The notes: a model not told the origin generated them from the letters alone. A DNA stretch of 63,352 bases from Chondrus crispus (GCF_000350225.1 NW_005179330.1:1-63352), one strand, 5' to 3'. Positions 33,988 through 44,310 are shown, counted from the first letter of the stretch. A program made the numbers and translations.

Positions 33988-35601
33988 ATGCCCCCTTCAA
34001 TGCGGTCTCAAGCCGTCGCTTTCGAAAAGAAGACACAGCGAAGAAAGGATGAGAACAAAAAGCGAGAGAAAGCCCTTGAGCTACTCCAAGCGCAAAGAAG
34101 CATCAGGGAGACGTCCAGCATATCGAATGTGAGCCGCTCTACAGTTCAGCGCATAAAAAGCGCCTATGAGGTGGGTCAGAAGGAAGCACTTTGAAAGTTG
34201 CTTGACCCCCTTCATCACTTCGCAGGGCGAAAAAAAGTTCTCGAAGACGCCGAGGAAGAACTATTGTGCCATAGGGCTATCCAGGCGTCCCAAAAAGGTT
34301 TTGCAATTGATATTCGTACAATGCAAAGCATGCAAGCGAAAGTATCCAACGACGGCCGTCGCGGATTTCGCAATAATGTTCCCTCCCCCGCCGCTATCGG
34401 CTCCTTTAGTGCCCGAAATCGATCTCTAACATATCGAAACTCCGAGAATGTTACCGCCGCTCGTCTAGGAGCAGAAAACCTCGCCCATATTACGACATTG
34501 AAAGATGTTCTCTTGCAAATAGAAAAAAGCACCCGGGCATTTTTGAAGACCTAAATAGGCTGTGGAACTGGGATGAGACTAGTGTGCTGGCAGAGTACGG
34601 GAAACGGATTCGCACGTTCAAATCGGCTACCTCACATCATGGCAGAAGACGACTAGCAGTCAAAGATCACGGAAAGCATGTGACTGCCGGCATAGCTGCT
34701 TCCGCAACAGGCCTCCTTGCTCTTCTATTTTTAATTGCCTCTGGGAAAAAAGTAGTTTCAAGGTGGTTGGAGCCTTTCCAGGAAAAAGACATCCCATGTC
34801 TGGATGGGTCATTGAACTGGCTCACGAAAACGGATTGGTGCCCGCCCTCCACCCGAATATGTGTGACTCCAAATGGCTCAATTGATGGTGAAGTCATCAA
34901 AGATGCACTGGAGCACGTGACAGAGTTCATTCGCAAGCATGTTTGCCCCGAAAAAAAGTTGTGCTTATCTTGGACGGGCATGCGTCCCGTAACAGTCTAG
35001 AATGGCTGCAGTATGGTGCAGAAAACACCGTCCAAATCGTTCGTCTTCCTGCAAACACTAGTCTTTCTTGCAGCCCTGTGACCAGGCAATCAACCGTGTA
35101 TTTCAGCAATCCATTCGAGCTGCACGAGATGAATTGCTGTCGAATTGCCATATTGGGTTTGCCAATGTTGCCTTCAAACTAAAACTAGCAGCAGCGGGAT
35201 ACAAAGCCATAACAAAACCAGTAATCGAGAAATCTTTCGTCACTGCTGGATTATGGCCTGAGGACTACAGGTTTGTTTCTGCTGTGCAGAATAAAGAAAA
35301 AGGCCGTGGCACGCCATTTGATACGTTCTGCAGTCACTCTCCTCGGTCCGATACATTTGGCCCGCAGCAGCTGCATCAAATGAAGAGGAGGGAGGCAGAT
35401 AGACGGCTTCTCAGACGCGTTCGGGAGATTTGTGACAAATCTTTTTCACCGTCGAGAGCACTTTCTGAAATTTCCTTGCTGACCACATCGAAATATTTCA
35501 CTAATACTGTTTTGCAGGAACATAGTGGTCCCACGAGAACTCAAACGACGTCACCTTTGCCCAATTGGGCTCTTGTAGGTGGCACAGAGGCGAAACATTG
35601 A
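33988..35601 (+). pseudogene. Pogo-like DDE transposase, broken
   Basis: The N-terminal helix-turn-helix includes QAQRSIRETSSISNVSRSTV. The DDE superfamily endonuclease core is split over frames: the first Asp in LWNWDETS (about 34565), the second in LILDGHASRNSLEWL (about 34970), and the third in LQPCDQAINRVFQQ (about 35070). The core shows LPANTS before the third Asp, as in pogo/Tigger/Jerky. Lesions are an in-frame TGA at 34192, a frameshift near 34550, and further shifts near 34970 and 35065. The C-terminal frame is open to 35601. The protein would bind its TIRs and cut and paste the element into TA. Confidence 0.8.
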
Positions 35602-35940
35602 CCGTAAAAAATTTGCTCGAAGAGTTTGAGCAACGGAAAGCCAAAAAAGCTAGCGGGGGAGGAAACAGACTTACAGTTCGAAGGAAGAAACAGGTGTGAC
35701 ATTCTGAGGGCATTGAAAAAGAGAATTGTGGAGTCGGTTGCTCAGTGAACCCGACATTTGTGCGTGAGGATCGATTTTCTTCGATTTGCGAAGATTTGCC
35801 CATAGCCAGATGGTACAGCACATTGGAAGGACAACCTCCATGCAAGGTCACGCCCAAGGGGGGTGCCTTGCGCGACGAAGCTGCTTCAGCACTCGTAGGA
35901 CTTTCTCTTCCACGTTAACGTGAAGTTTTTCTTGTCGAGG
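35602..35940. other. 3' non-coding part of the pogo-type element
   Basis: Inside the transposon, downstream of the transposase stop. No recognisable gene. Confidence 0.6.
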
Positions 35941-36076
35941 GTGTCCCAAATTAAGCCCCTCGACAAAGTGGCCGTCTGCAGCGTGGATATTTTTCTTCAA
36001 AAGCATGGAATAAATTTCTGAAAGTCTATATTGTTGGGGTGATGGAAAGTGTCCCAAACCAAGCCCTTGAGAACGG

Positions 36077-36237
36077 TACCCCACGTTACCCGCTGTTACT
36101 TGCTGATGCTGCTCGACGCGCCGGATGTGAAACAGGATGTGCAAATCTGGCCAGGGTGATGGGCCGGATGTAGGTAGGGTGAAGGGTAACAAAACCGCGA
36201 TAAGAGCTCACAGGGTAGGCAAATAAATTTAGGACCA
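36077..36237 (+). repeat. Dispersed repeat R1, copy D, right part
   Basis: Resumes after the TA duplication with CCCCACGTTACCCGCTG and continues through GGATGTAGGTAGGG to GATAAGAGCTCACAGGGTAG. It directly precedes the remnant upstream of ORF-A copy 3. Confidence 0.8.
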
Positions 36238-36261
36238 AACAAGTAGGCTCCATGGCGCGCG

Positions 36262-36602
36262 TTGCGCATCGCAAGTGGGAAGTCACACACCCACCCCGCC
36301 TGCTCCTTCCTCCTCCCTCCTCACTCCCCACCTCTCGCTCCGCTCCCCTATGCCTCTACCTTTACATGCGTCCACAGCAACCGCTGCGGCGTCCTGCCCG
36401 ACTTTTCCATCCCGCTGCACTTCCGGCTCGCGGCCAACGCCTACTCTGTCAACCCCCCGTCCGCCCTGTTCCACACCGTGCTCGCTGCGCCGACGCGTGC
36501 CACGACCGACATCTCTCGCGCGCACGTCTGCTCCGCGTCCTGCCTCTTCCGAAGAGACCTCATTGCCGCTGCCCTCGTCGCCCTCCACCACAAGTTTGAG
36601 TA
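36262..36602 (+). pseudogene. Upstream ORF remnant of unit 3 (unknown)
   Basis: 113-codon frame ending at the stop that overlaps the ORF-A start. Motifs NRCGVLPDFSIPLHFRLAAN and CSASCLFRRD...AAALVALHH match the equivalent segment of unit 1. Function unknown. Its conservation in two units suggests a genuine first gene or exon of the unit. Confidence 0.4.
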
Positions 36603-37791
36603 ATGACACCGCCTGTGCACGTGCAGGAGAGACGGGCGCGTCCGGGTGATGCTGCAGTCGCACTGGACGTTGCAACTGCTCTGATGCACACGCCTGCGCC
36701 CCTGCCAGTGCCATCAATTGATGGATACCAGCCTCTCCCCAGGGAGCTGGCGGGAATGAGAAGAAATCAAAGCAATATGCTGCGGGTTCAAGCCGTTATT
36801 GCGGGCGCAGTACAGTTAGAAACGCTAATCCGCCGCAAAGCTCCTTCTAGCTCTGCTCTTGCAGAGCACGAAATAGACTTCATGGCGGCACCTCCAGGCG
36901 GACGCATTTGGCTGCCTCCCACTAAGAATGCATTTGGTTTCATGTCTAGGCCCGTGCTAAATACGAGCTCAAACATAGAGCGTGGGGGTGGACCAGACTG
37001 CCGTCTAGGGCCATCTCAGTCTATTGTCAACAACTTCTTTAATGTTGGCGCTCCAAGAGGTAGGTGCAGACCGCAGTAGCTCAACGTGGTGATTATTTCT
37101 GATTGATTACAGTTCTGACGTCATATTTTGTTTGCAAGTGGTTGTTCTACAGATCGGCTGGTTATCGACAAGCACCCAATCTCCCCCCCAAAAAAGCGAG
37201 AGGCTAGAGGCAACTCAACCGCGAGTGCCCACGTTGATGCAAGCAGGTGCCGCGAATCGACTTCAGCGGCATGCGGCGCGACAAAATCGGGGAAGAGATC
37301 TTACCAGCAGTCAACGCTCAGCAACGAATTTGTACGCTGCAGAGAAGCAGTTCTAGTTGCAGCGCCAACCGGGATCCCGTGTTTAGCTGACGTTTTCCTT
37401 ACGATTTTTACCAGACCTCGTTCTCAGCGAAGCCTTTGATAGAATACAGTAGTTCGGAAAAAACGGCATGCGGAAATGGGCAACTGCCCATTCTAAGTAC
37501 AAAGCACTAACTGAAGCCTTTTGCGAACATGTGTTTCGGTTTGGCGACGAAATCGATGATATCGAGCGGGGACTACAGGAATACGAGAGTGTCATGATGT
37601 CGTTACCCGAAAAAGGCGGGCGCAAGGCTGCTGTCTCAAAGTCAAGGGCGTACCTCAAGAGTTTACAAGCTCCGCGTGGCAAAGGGAGTCGTATAGTTGA
37701 GTTTAGGAACAGATGCCAAACATCGACACTCATCCCTGTCTTAGAAAGATTAAGAGCAGCTTCCATCAAGTGCAATTCCTGCAATGATTAA
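36603..37791 (+). pseudogene. ORF-A copy 3
   Basis: Exon 1 is 36603-37059 (LAGMRRNQSNMLRVQAV, HEIDFMAAPPGGRIWLP, SQSIVNNFFNVGAPR). Intron 37060-37152 runs gtaggtgc...tctacag. Exon 2 begins 37153 with DRLVIDKHP. The frame breaks both in the T-run (about 37412) and in the A-run (about 37458), then KWATAHSKYKALTEAFCEHVF runs to the stop at 37791. The C-terminal GGRKAAVSKSRAYLKSLQAP is nearly identical to copies 1 and 2, so that part was under constraint until recently. Function unknown. Confidence 0.65.
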
Positions 37792-38057
37792 TGGAAGATG
37801 AAGCCTTGCGTATCCACTGCACTAGAGCGAATCGAAACGTCTGCACACAGACCATCACATGTAGTCACGATATAAAACTACAATCTCGTATGTACGAGAT
37901 AAAATACCGAAAACCATGGCCAGCGCTTCCTCATGAAAAAAGTGTGCCTGTGTCAGGCGCCTCTCTTTGTCCAGCTGAGAATGAGAATTGGACAAGCATG
38001 CGGTCTACGTAGTGCGGGCGGAACCTGGGTCAGGGGGGGGGGAAGGTTGTCGGGGTC
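37792..38057. other. Unassigned stretch after ORF-A copy 3
   Basis: No recognisable gene. AT-richer first half (TCACGATATAAAAC), G-rich second half. Confidence 0.4.
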
Positions 38058-38780
38058 ATGGGGGGTCATTGCAGCGGGGATCAGAGATTAATTTTGGTGG
38101 AGACCGTGGGCGGGCTGAAAGGTAGGGACGCAGCATACGACGGCGGGGCAGAGGATGGCATATGCGAGGCATGGAGCGTAGGAATGGGGACAAAGCGTGA
38201 AGGTAGGCACTGCGGAATGGGTGCGGCGGAACTCTGCGGGCGTGAAGCAGAGGCGGATATGGGTGGCATGGAAGGAGACATGCCACGAGTGTGGATGGGT
38301 TCGCCGCCGAGGAGCCTCCGAGGACCGGAGAGGAGGCGTTGCGCTGCAGCGGGTGGGCAAGGGCCGGGTTGCTGCTCGTCAGCGGGAGATACATGGGGTC
38401 GGAGACCGTGGAGGGGTAGGTGGTGGCGGAGGAAGAGATGAAGGACCGGGCTCGAATGCGGCGCGAAAGGGGACGGGTCCGGGGAGGGGAGCATTGGCGG
38501 AAGAGGGGGGGTGAGCGGTCTCCGCAGCGGCGACTTTGCAGAGAATGTCGAGGGGGGAGGTTGGGGGAGGTTCCATGAATGGGGTGCGCATTTATGGCCG
38601 ACCAGGGCGAACGTGGCGAGGGATCNNNNNNNNNNNNNNNNNNNNNNNNNNNGCACTAGCCGGCCGGCGTATAGAGTTGGTAAGGTAGGGGGAGGGACAG
38701 AGGAAGCCGGAGGGTGGGGGACGGATTAGAGGTGAAGGAGTGAGGGGGGGTCGGTGATCGAGGGCGCATGTGGGGAATTT
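38058..38780 (-). repeat. Repeat D copy in unit 3 (first of two)
   Basis: Minus-strand proline-rich frame containing SPLDILCKVAAAETA, homologous to 15391-15780 and to the adjacent copy at 38883-39735. Interrupted by a 27-base gap. Two D copies in tandem are unique to unit 3. Confidence 0.55.
38626..38652. other. Assembly gap (27 N)
   Basis: Run of N inside the D repeat of unit 3. Confidence 0.99.
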
Positions 38781-38882
38781 TACACGTGGCTGCAGTCGAC
38801 GCATTGCACGCCCCAGCCGCATTTAAATGCACGCTCCCCTGGCAAAAGGGCGCGCGCGCCCCCCGGCGAAGTCTGTAACTCC

Positions 38883-39735
38883 CTAACCTCCCGTTCCAGC
38901 CCCGCCCCTCCCCAGCCTCCCTAGCCTCCCGCTCCAGCCCGCCACCACAGCCATCATCCCGCCTTCCTCGCGGCGGCGCCGCTCCATGCCCGGCCCCTCG
39001 CGCGTCACGGATGACGGACGCGAACTATGTGGTCGTGTTCGACATACGGCGAGAAAACAGGGTACGACAGCGGACATGGAGCTGGGACGAAGCGTGACGG
39101 CAGGCGTGGCGGAATGGGTAGGGCTGAAGTCGGCACGGGCAGGCATGTGACCGTGTGGGCGCATGTGGGTGGCGGCGGAGGAGGCATGCAACGAGTGCGG
39201 GTGGGTGTCGCTGCCGACGACCGGGGCGGAGGAGTTGCGATGCAGCGAGAGCGGGTGGGAGGGGACCGGGTGGCTGCTCGCGGGGGCCGCGGCGCCGCCG
39301 GAGCGGGCAGACGGCAGCGGGAGATGCATGGGGTCGAAAAGCGTGGAGAGGACTGGCGGAAGAGGGCGCGCGGGAGGAGGGGGGGTTGGCGGTCTCCGCG
39401 GCGGCGACTTTGCAGAGATTGTTGAGGGGGGAGGTTGGGGTTCCATGAATGGGGGACGTATTTATGGGCGGCGCGGGCGAGTGGGGCGGGGGAGGGAGTT
39501 GGTAAGGTGGGGGGAGGGACGGAGGAAACGGGAGGGGAGGGACGGAGGGAGGAAGGCGGGGGGGAGGGACGGAGGTCGGGGTGAAGGAGGGGGGGTCGGT
39601 ATTCCGGAGCGGCGGCGGATAGTGGTCACTGGTGGTTGATGGTGTTGACATGGGGGATGGAAGCGGGATTTGCACTAATTTCCACAACGTGCAACACCGC
39701 CACACCGCCGCTTCACCACTGTCACACGATCCAGT
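38883..39735 (-). repeat. Repeat D copy in unit 3 (second)
   Basis: 226-codon minus-strand frame with SPLNNLCKVAAAETA and, further upstream, the block GTTGATGGTGTTGACATG near 39635, as in unit 1 at 15640. No known domain. Proline-rich throughout. Confidence 0.55.
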
Positions 39736-39939
39736 TTCCCTCTCCTCTCCCCCTTCCCCACCGCCATGCCATGCCCGGCCCCTCGCACGTCACGGCGGCG
39801 TTCTCGCTCAACCGGGTGGGCGGGAGACGAATGTGGTCAGAGAGCGTGAACGGGTAGATGGGGGCGGAGGACGAGACACGCAGGACCGGGCGCGGATGCG
39901 CGTGGTGGTGCATGTGGTTGTCGAGGACGTGAAGCGGCG

Positions 39940-40095
39940 CTTGGGCGGGGGTGCCTTGGGCTTGTTTTACAGCGCAAGGCGGCGAGGCCGGAAGCTAGTG
40001 GCGACGGGCGCGCTCGGCGTGGGGCATGGCCACCGGCGGCGTGCTTCCCGACATGGTGTGTGTGGTTATATTGATAATATAAACTAGGCCCATTA
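39940..40095 (+). pseudogene. Relic of the unit 2 cargo 3' end
   Basis: The stretch GGCATGGCCACCGGCGGCG...CGACATGGTGTGTGTGG...ATATTGATAATATA parallels 30585-30655 downstream of the GH35 cargo. The rest of the beta-galactosidase is absent, so unit 3 appears to have lost the gene by internal deletion. Confidence 0.45.
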
Positions 40096-40101
40096 TCAAA
40101 A

Positions 40102-41559
40102 GTGCCTGACGTAATGGACACTGATGATGTGTTGGGTCCCATTGGTGGGACTGAAGGGAGGGAGATCTCTGTCAGAATAGGATTAGTCCTCACTCTCGCG
40201 ACTGCGTGTACAGCACTCCCAGTCCCTTGGTTAGTCTTGCGAGCCACACTCGCTGCATACAGCCGCACCATCGGCAATCTCCAGCAATCTCGCCGGCCTC
40301 GACTCCCTCCCATGATGCGTGGCGGTAGCTCTGGCGGTGGCACTCGGGGTCGCCGCGGGAGCAGGCGTGGCCGATCGGTTCGCCAACCCGACAGGACCGA
40401 GCTGGACGCAGCACTCGCCGCCGGACAAGCGAAGCTCCGTCAGCCGCTCGCCGACTCCTCAATGGTGCGATACAAGACTACAATCAAGGCCTTCTGCGAA
40501 GCGATGCGCGAGGTGGACGCGCCGATCGACGATCCGCTCAGACCGTTTCATCCTGTCGGCAGGAGGAGCAGGGAGCAGTCGCCGGTCGGCGTGGCAATTG
40601 GGTTCGTAATGAGCCGCTGTGGATTCGTCGTCGACCAAAGATTTGGCAACAACAAAGCTAAGTCTACAGGTGGTGCCATAATGAGCGCCGTAACAGCAGC
40701 GTTCAATCTTCTCGACTGCTCTGAGTGCGGCCCTGGATTCGAGTGCCGTCATGTACAGGGCGAGTACGTTGAGCTCAGCGAGGGGCGCTTTCGAGGCAAC
40801 CCTGGCCGCGCTTCACAGCTAAAGAAAGTAGTTAGGCGTCTGAAGAATGACCAGGCAAGAGCCAAGGTCAACATCACCGAGCGTGCCCTTGCTGAAACGC
40901 ACGAAGATGTCCAGAGTTTGTACAATTTATATGTAAAAGACGTCAGCATTCGTGTTTTAAGAGGCGTGCTGCCAACTAGGGAAGATTTATTTGACTTTAA
41001 GGCCTTCGAAGCCTGCACACTAAACGTTATGCAATGGGGAAGCGTCGCGCGAGCGGAAGAGATTCTGAACCTTGATTTAGAAGACCTCGTCTTCCCTGGC
41101 TCTGCTCTCGACTCACCGATATTCGGTGTGTTGCCCTTTACAAAGACGGGCACTGGTACAAGGTACTTCAAGTTCTCCAGGGGCGTAGATGTTTCTATAT
41201 GTCCTTTGCATTCCCTGCATCGGTGGCTTGCTGTACTAATGGTGCACAAGATTGGAAGCGGTCCCCTATTTCCTGCATTTCAAGGTGGCGCTTTGCGTGA
41301 TGGAGTGCGCATGTCTCATTCTACTTATAGAGAGACTCTATCGTATATGAGTAATAGAATGAGAACAGCGGTTCCCCTAACAGAGCATTAAGCACGACGC
41401 GGAGGCGCCCAGTATCATCACTACGTTCTTGGCTGGGGTCTACGGGACATCATGACTCAGTTTGGATGGACAGACCTTCACGAGATGATCAAATATCTTG
41501 GCATCGACGACAAGATTAATGAGAATCAGTATGACAAGCTTGGCTTTACTTGCATTTGA
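40102..41559 (+). pseudogene. ORF-B copy 3, tyrosine recombinase with a single nonsense codon
   Basis: The best preserved copy: open from 40102 to 41391, then TAA, then open again in the same frame to 41559. A compact start would be the MMRGGSSGGG methionine at about 40312. The basic Gly/Arg-rich N-terminus precedes RQPDRTELDAALAAGQ, and YKTTIKAFCEAMREVDAP follows. The catalytic Arg-1 is in SVARAEEILNLDLEDLV. The HXXR box reads H-stop-A-R, because the Ser codon TCA of the other copies is TAA here. GLRDIMTQFGWTDL and KYLGIDD follow, with the nucleophile Tyr. One base change separates it from an intact recombinase. A YR of this type would cut and rejoin DNA through a covalent Tyr intermediate. 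Confidence 0.85.
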
Positions 41560-41639
41560 TACCTAGTTTTACAATACGCTAGAACAGTAAAGCGGCTGCT
41601 GTTCACATTCTATTCACAAAGTAAACTGTAGCACCGCCC

Positions 41640-41870
41640 TAAATAAGATATCCGACGCCGTTGAGGGAGGTGGGAGTGCCTCGTCGGCATCCCCTGCCCT
41701 CTCTACAGGAGCCGAGGGGTTGGCTTGGTCGCGAAGAGGGGAGAAGCGCATCATAAGAGGATGGTCAGGCGGTGCAAGAGGAGGCGGGAGCGGGGTCCTG
41801 CTCTAGCACGACATAGAACATTGCGACGCACTTGACAAGGCAGAGTGGCAAGGATGTCATCAGGAGGTGG
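41640..41870. other. Start of segment C, unit 3
   Basis: CTCGTCGGCATCCCCTGCCCT near 41675 matches the end of segment C in unit 2 (near 32488) and more loosely unit 1 (near 19966). No separate gene seen. Confidence 0.4.
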
Positions 41871-42332
41871 TCATGGCGGGTCTCTCTCCTGGTTGACATC
41901 AGCAGGACCAAACGGGGTACCTCTCCTCTTCCTCTTCAGGCCAAACCCCTTCTCTATCACAAGCTCTGCTCCCTCAAGCACCCTTGCGTTGATCAAAAAC
42001 GAGTCGCATAGGCCCGTGATCTGGCCCCATCCCTGGGTCCCCCTCTTCCGCAGCAGGCCAAAATTCCTTAGAGTAGTGACAATAGCGCAATCGGTGCCAC
42101 TGTGGGCAACGAGAGGCGACAGGGCGAGCAGCGAGAGGGTAGAGACGCAGAAAGTCTCGAAGAATATGCCGGGCACGGCGGCGGTGGCGGCTGTGCAGCC
42201 GGCCAGAACGGTGAGCGGGGGCGTGACGAGGGCGCAGGAGTTGACGAGCTTATCAAAAATGTCTTTCCGTGGCAGAGGTGTCGTGTGGGGTGCGTGCGGG
42301 GTGTCGCACAGCTCGACGACGAGTGCGTGCAC
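41871..42332 (-). CDS. Unrecognised hydrophobic ORF inside segment C of unit 3
   Basis: 153 codons. The central part is membrane-like (LVNSCALVTPPLTVLAGCTA and FFETFCVSTLSLLALSPLVA), followed by a basic turn LLRKRGTQGWGQITG. It looks more like real protein than the surrounding proline-rich frames, with possibly two transmembrane segments, and is absent from the equivalent place in units 1 and 2. It could be another captured gene piece. Family not recognised. Confidence 0.3.
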   Translation of the reverse strand: MHALVVELCDTPHAPHTTPLPRKDIFDKLVNSCALVTPPLTVLAGCTAATAAVPGIFFETFCVSTLSLLALSPLVAHSGTDCAIVTTLRNFGLLRKRGTQGWGQITGLCDSFLINARVLEGAELVIEKGFGLKRKRRGTPFGPADVNQERDPP

Positions 42333-42419
42333 TATGCGCGGAGCTGCGAGCTGTGCGCGGGCGTAGAGGGCAACGGGCGACGAAGACCGGAGAGAGGACG
42401 GGAGAGGTAGTAGGGGGTG

Positions 42420-43800
42420 GGGGGATCAGCAGGGCCGGGAACAGCGGCGGAGACGGTGGACCAGAGATGGATTAGGAGTGTGGCACTCGATACTAAGGAA
42501 GGGGCAGCAAATGCTGGACATTCCAGGGCGAGCGTGGACACGTGGCAATTGGAGGGGGCCAGGCGCGACAAACGGAGAAGTGGAAGGCAAAGGCAGTTCA
42601 ACGAAAGCGGAAGGCAGCGCGGCTCTTGCCTTTGGATGGACAGCAGGGCGGATGTAGCGAGGGGTACGACGGGGTCGGGCTGCTACCGTCACCCATGGGC
42701 GCGTGGGCGGGAAGACCTGGGCGGGGGGCCTGAGCGGCTTGAACATGGCGAGGAGGCGAGGGCGGTGTCGCGCGGCGCGAATTTTCGAGGGTGGTCGTAG
42801 GACAATCAGAAGACGCGAGGGGTGAGGAACGGGACCGGGGACGTATCACGGTGGAGGGTGGAATAGAAGAGGCGACATTAGGCGTTGGTTCCGGAGCAGG
42901 ACGAGTGGCCGACGGGGGCACGGGCTAGATTTGGGAGCTTGTTGGTTATGTTCTGGGAAGCGTAGCGACAATGGTGGTGAGACGTTGCCTGATGGCTTTA
43001 GCGTGAGCCCGGAGGGTAATAGCTAGGGCGACACGGACTGGCATGGGTACGGCAGGAGACGGGCAGCCTCTCGGGTGAGGCGGCAGGCGACGCCTGCAGC
43101 AGCGGAAGGATCTATCTCGCAGGCGGCGGCTGAGATAGGGGCATTATTGATGTCGAGGTCTTCATAAATCAACTTAACATGAGCCATGATGCGGGCGAGA
43201 GTTGGGGTGGCTACGGCGAGGAAATAAACGTACGTCCAACGTGCGACGCCGGGTATGTGGACATGAGGGCATCCGGGTCGAGTCCGAACGCGGTGACGGT
43301 GGGAGGCGGAGCAAGAGGCTCTCCGGTGCGGGGGTCGAGGCGGACCGGGTTGCCAACTGTGCGTATAAGGGAGCGGGCCTCAGCGAGTGTGGCACTCGAG
43401 ACTGACGACGTGGCGGCGAGTGCCGCGCGGGCTGCAGAGAGGGTAAGAAGGGAACCTCCAGGGCGGGCCAGGACACGTGGCAACTGGAGGGGGCCAGGCG
43501 CCACGAACGGGGAAGGAGTGGAAGGTGTGGGGATTTCAGCGAGAGTGGACGGACCTGCGCCACGCGCGTCTTTGGAATGCACAGTGGTGAGAGCGGAGCG
43601 GGGAAGGGGACGGGGATGCGCAGCAACTACAGTGGTCCAGGCGCCCATGAGGGGGGGCGAAGGGATGGGAGGTGGGGGGGGGGACTTGAGCGGCGGCGAC
43701 ATTCGCAGGTTGACCAGGAGGTCGCGAGACAATTTTCTCGCGCGCACTGGTTTCGCTCGCATTTGTTTCACTCGCGTCTTTGCTGCCGCCAAGGGCGCGT
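42420..43800 (-). other. Segment C of unit 3, with internal duplication
   Basis: Two related minus-strand proline-rich blocks. 42426-42746 encodes STSPFVAPGPLQLPRVHARP and 43211-43792 encodes PSPFVAPGPLQLPRVLARP followed by SSATLAEARSLIRTVGN and LDPRTGEPLAP. The latter corresponds to the ORF-B leader in inverted orientation, as in unit 2. The nucleotide block GGACACGTGGCAA(T/C)TGGAGGG occurs in both. The duplication suggests nested or tandem unit ends. No known domain. Confidence 0.5.
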
Positions 43801-43857
43801 GGCGCGGCTAGCAGCAGGGCGTGCGGTGACGACGAAGCCGAGTTGTGTGATGGCATG

Positions 43858-43905
43858 AGAGAGGGAGAGAGACAGAGTTTATTGGAGAGAGGGAGAGAGA
43901 GAGAA
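43858..43905. repeat. GA-rich microsatellite
   Basis: GAGAGAGGGAGAGAGA-type simple repeat followed by an A/T-rich run. Confidence 0.8.
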
Positions 43906-44237
43906 TATATCAAAATAAAATTTTTTGAGGGAAAATGCAAAAACAGACGTCTAACCGTGGTGGCCCCGGGTGGGAAGTGCTTCTCGCTATGCGCTGCGCT
44001 GCTTTACTAACCGAGGAATTACGACAGAAGCCGGGCAACCCTTCTAACCGACGCTGCACGCATAGACCCACTCAATTCCGTACCCGCTTCCGAGTACGCA
44101 CGCCGAAAGGACGCCGTCAAGTTAGTGACGGCAGGAACGAAATCAATTGTATTTATACCAGAAACTGGGAATGAAATCCAGGTACCGGGCCAAATGGTAT
44201 ACGTGTGAAACGTTTTGGAAAATTGAAACACATGCTG

Positions 44238-44310
44238 GTCACTGTGGTGTAGTGGTCGAAAAGAATGTGTTGCAAATCAATATCGTGAGTTCGAATCTCG
44301 AGACAATCGC
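44238..44310 (+). other. tRNA-like pol III promoter (SINE head or decayed tRNA)
   Basis: A-box TGGTGTAGTGG (44245-44255) and B-box GAGTTCGAATC (44287-44297) are correctly spaced. The loop between carries TTGCAAA, giving a GCA (Cys-like) anticodon position. The acceptor and anticodon stems do not pair well, so this is not a functional tRNA. The SINE explanation is an inference. Confidence 0.35.

Larger units (their letters stand above)
33807..36076 (+). mobile_element. Pogo/Tc1-mariner-type DNA transposon (2270 bp), defective
   Basis: Terminal inverted repeats of 25 bp (start CCGTTCTCAGGGGCT, end complementary, 21 of 25 matching), flanked by the dinucleotide TA on both sides (33805-33806 and 36077-36078), as expected for Tc1/mariner-pogo. 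A second GGGCTTGATTTGGGACAC box lies next to the left end, and related boxes lie near 35940 and 36050, so the ends are duplicated subterminally. The transposon splits R1 copy D exactly. Removing it plus one TA restores R1. Confidence 0.88.
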
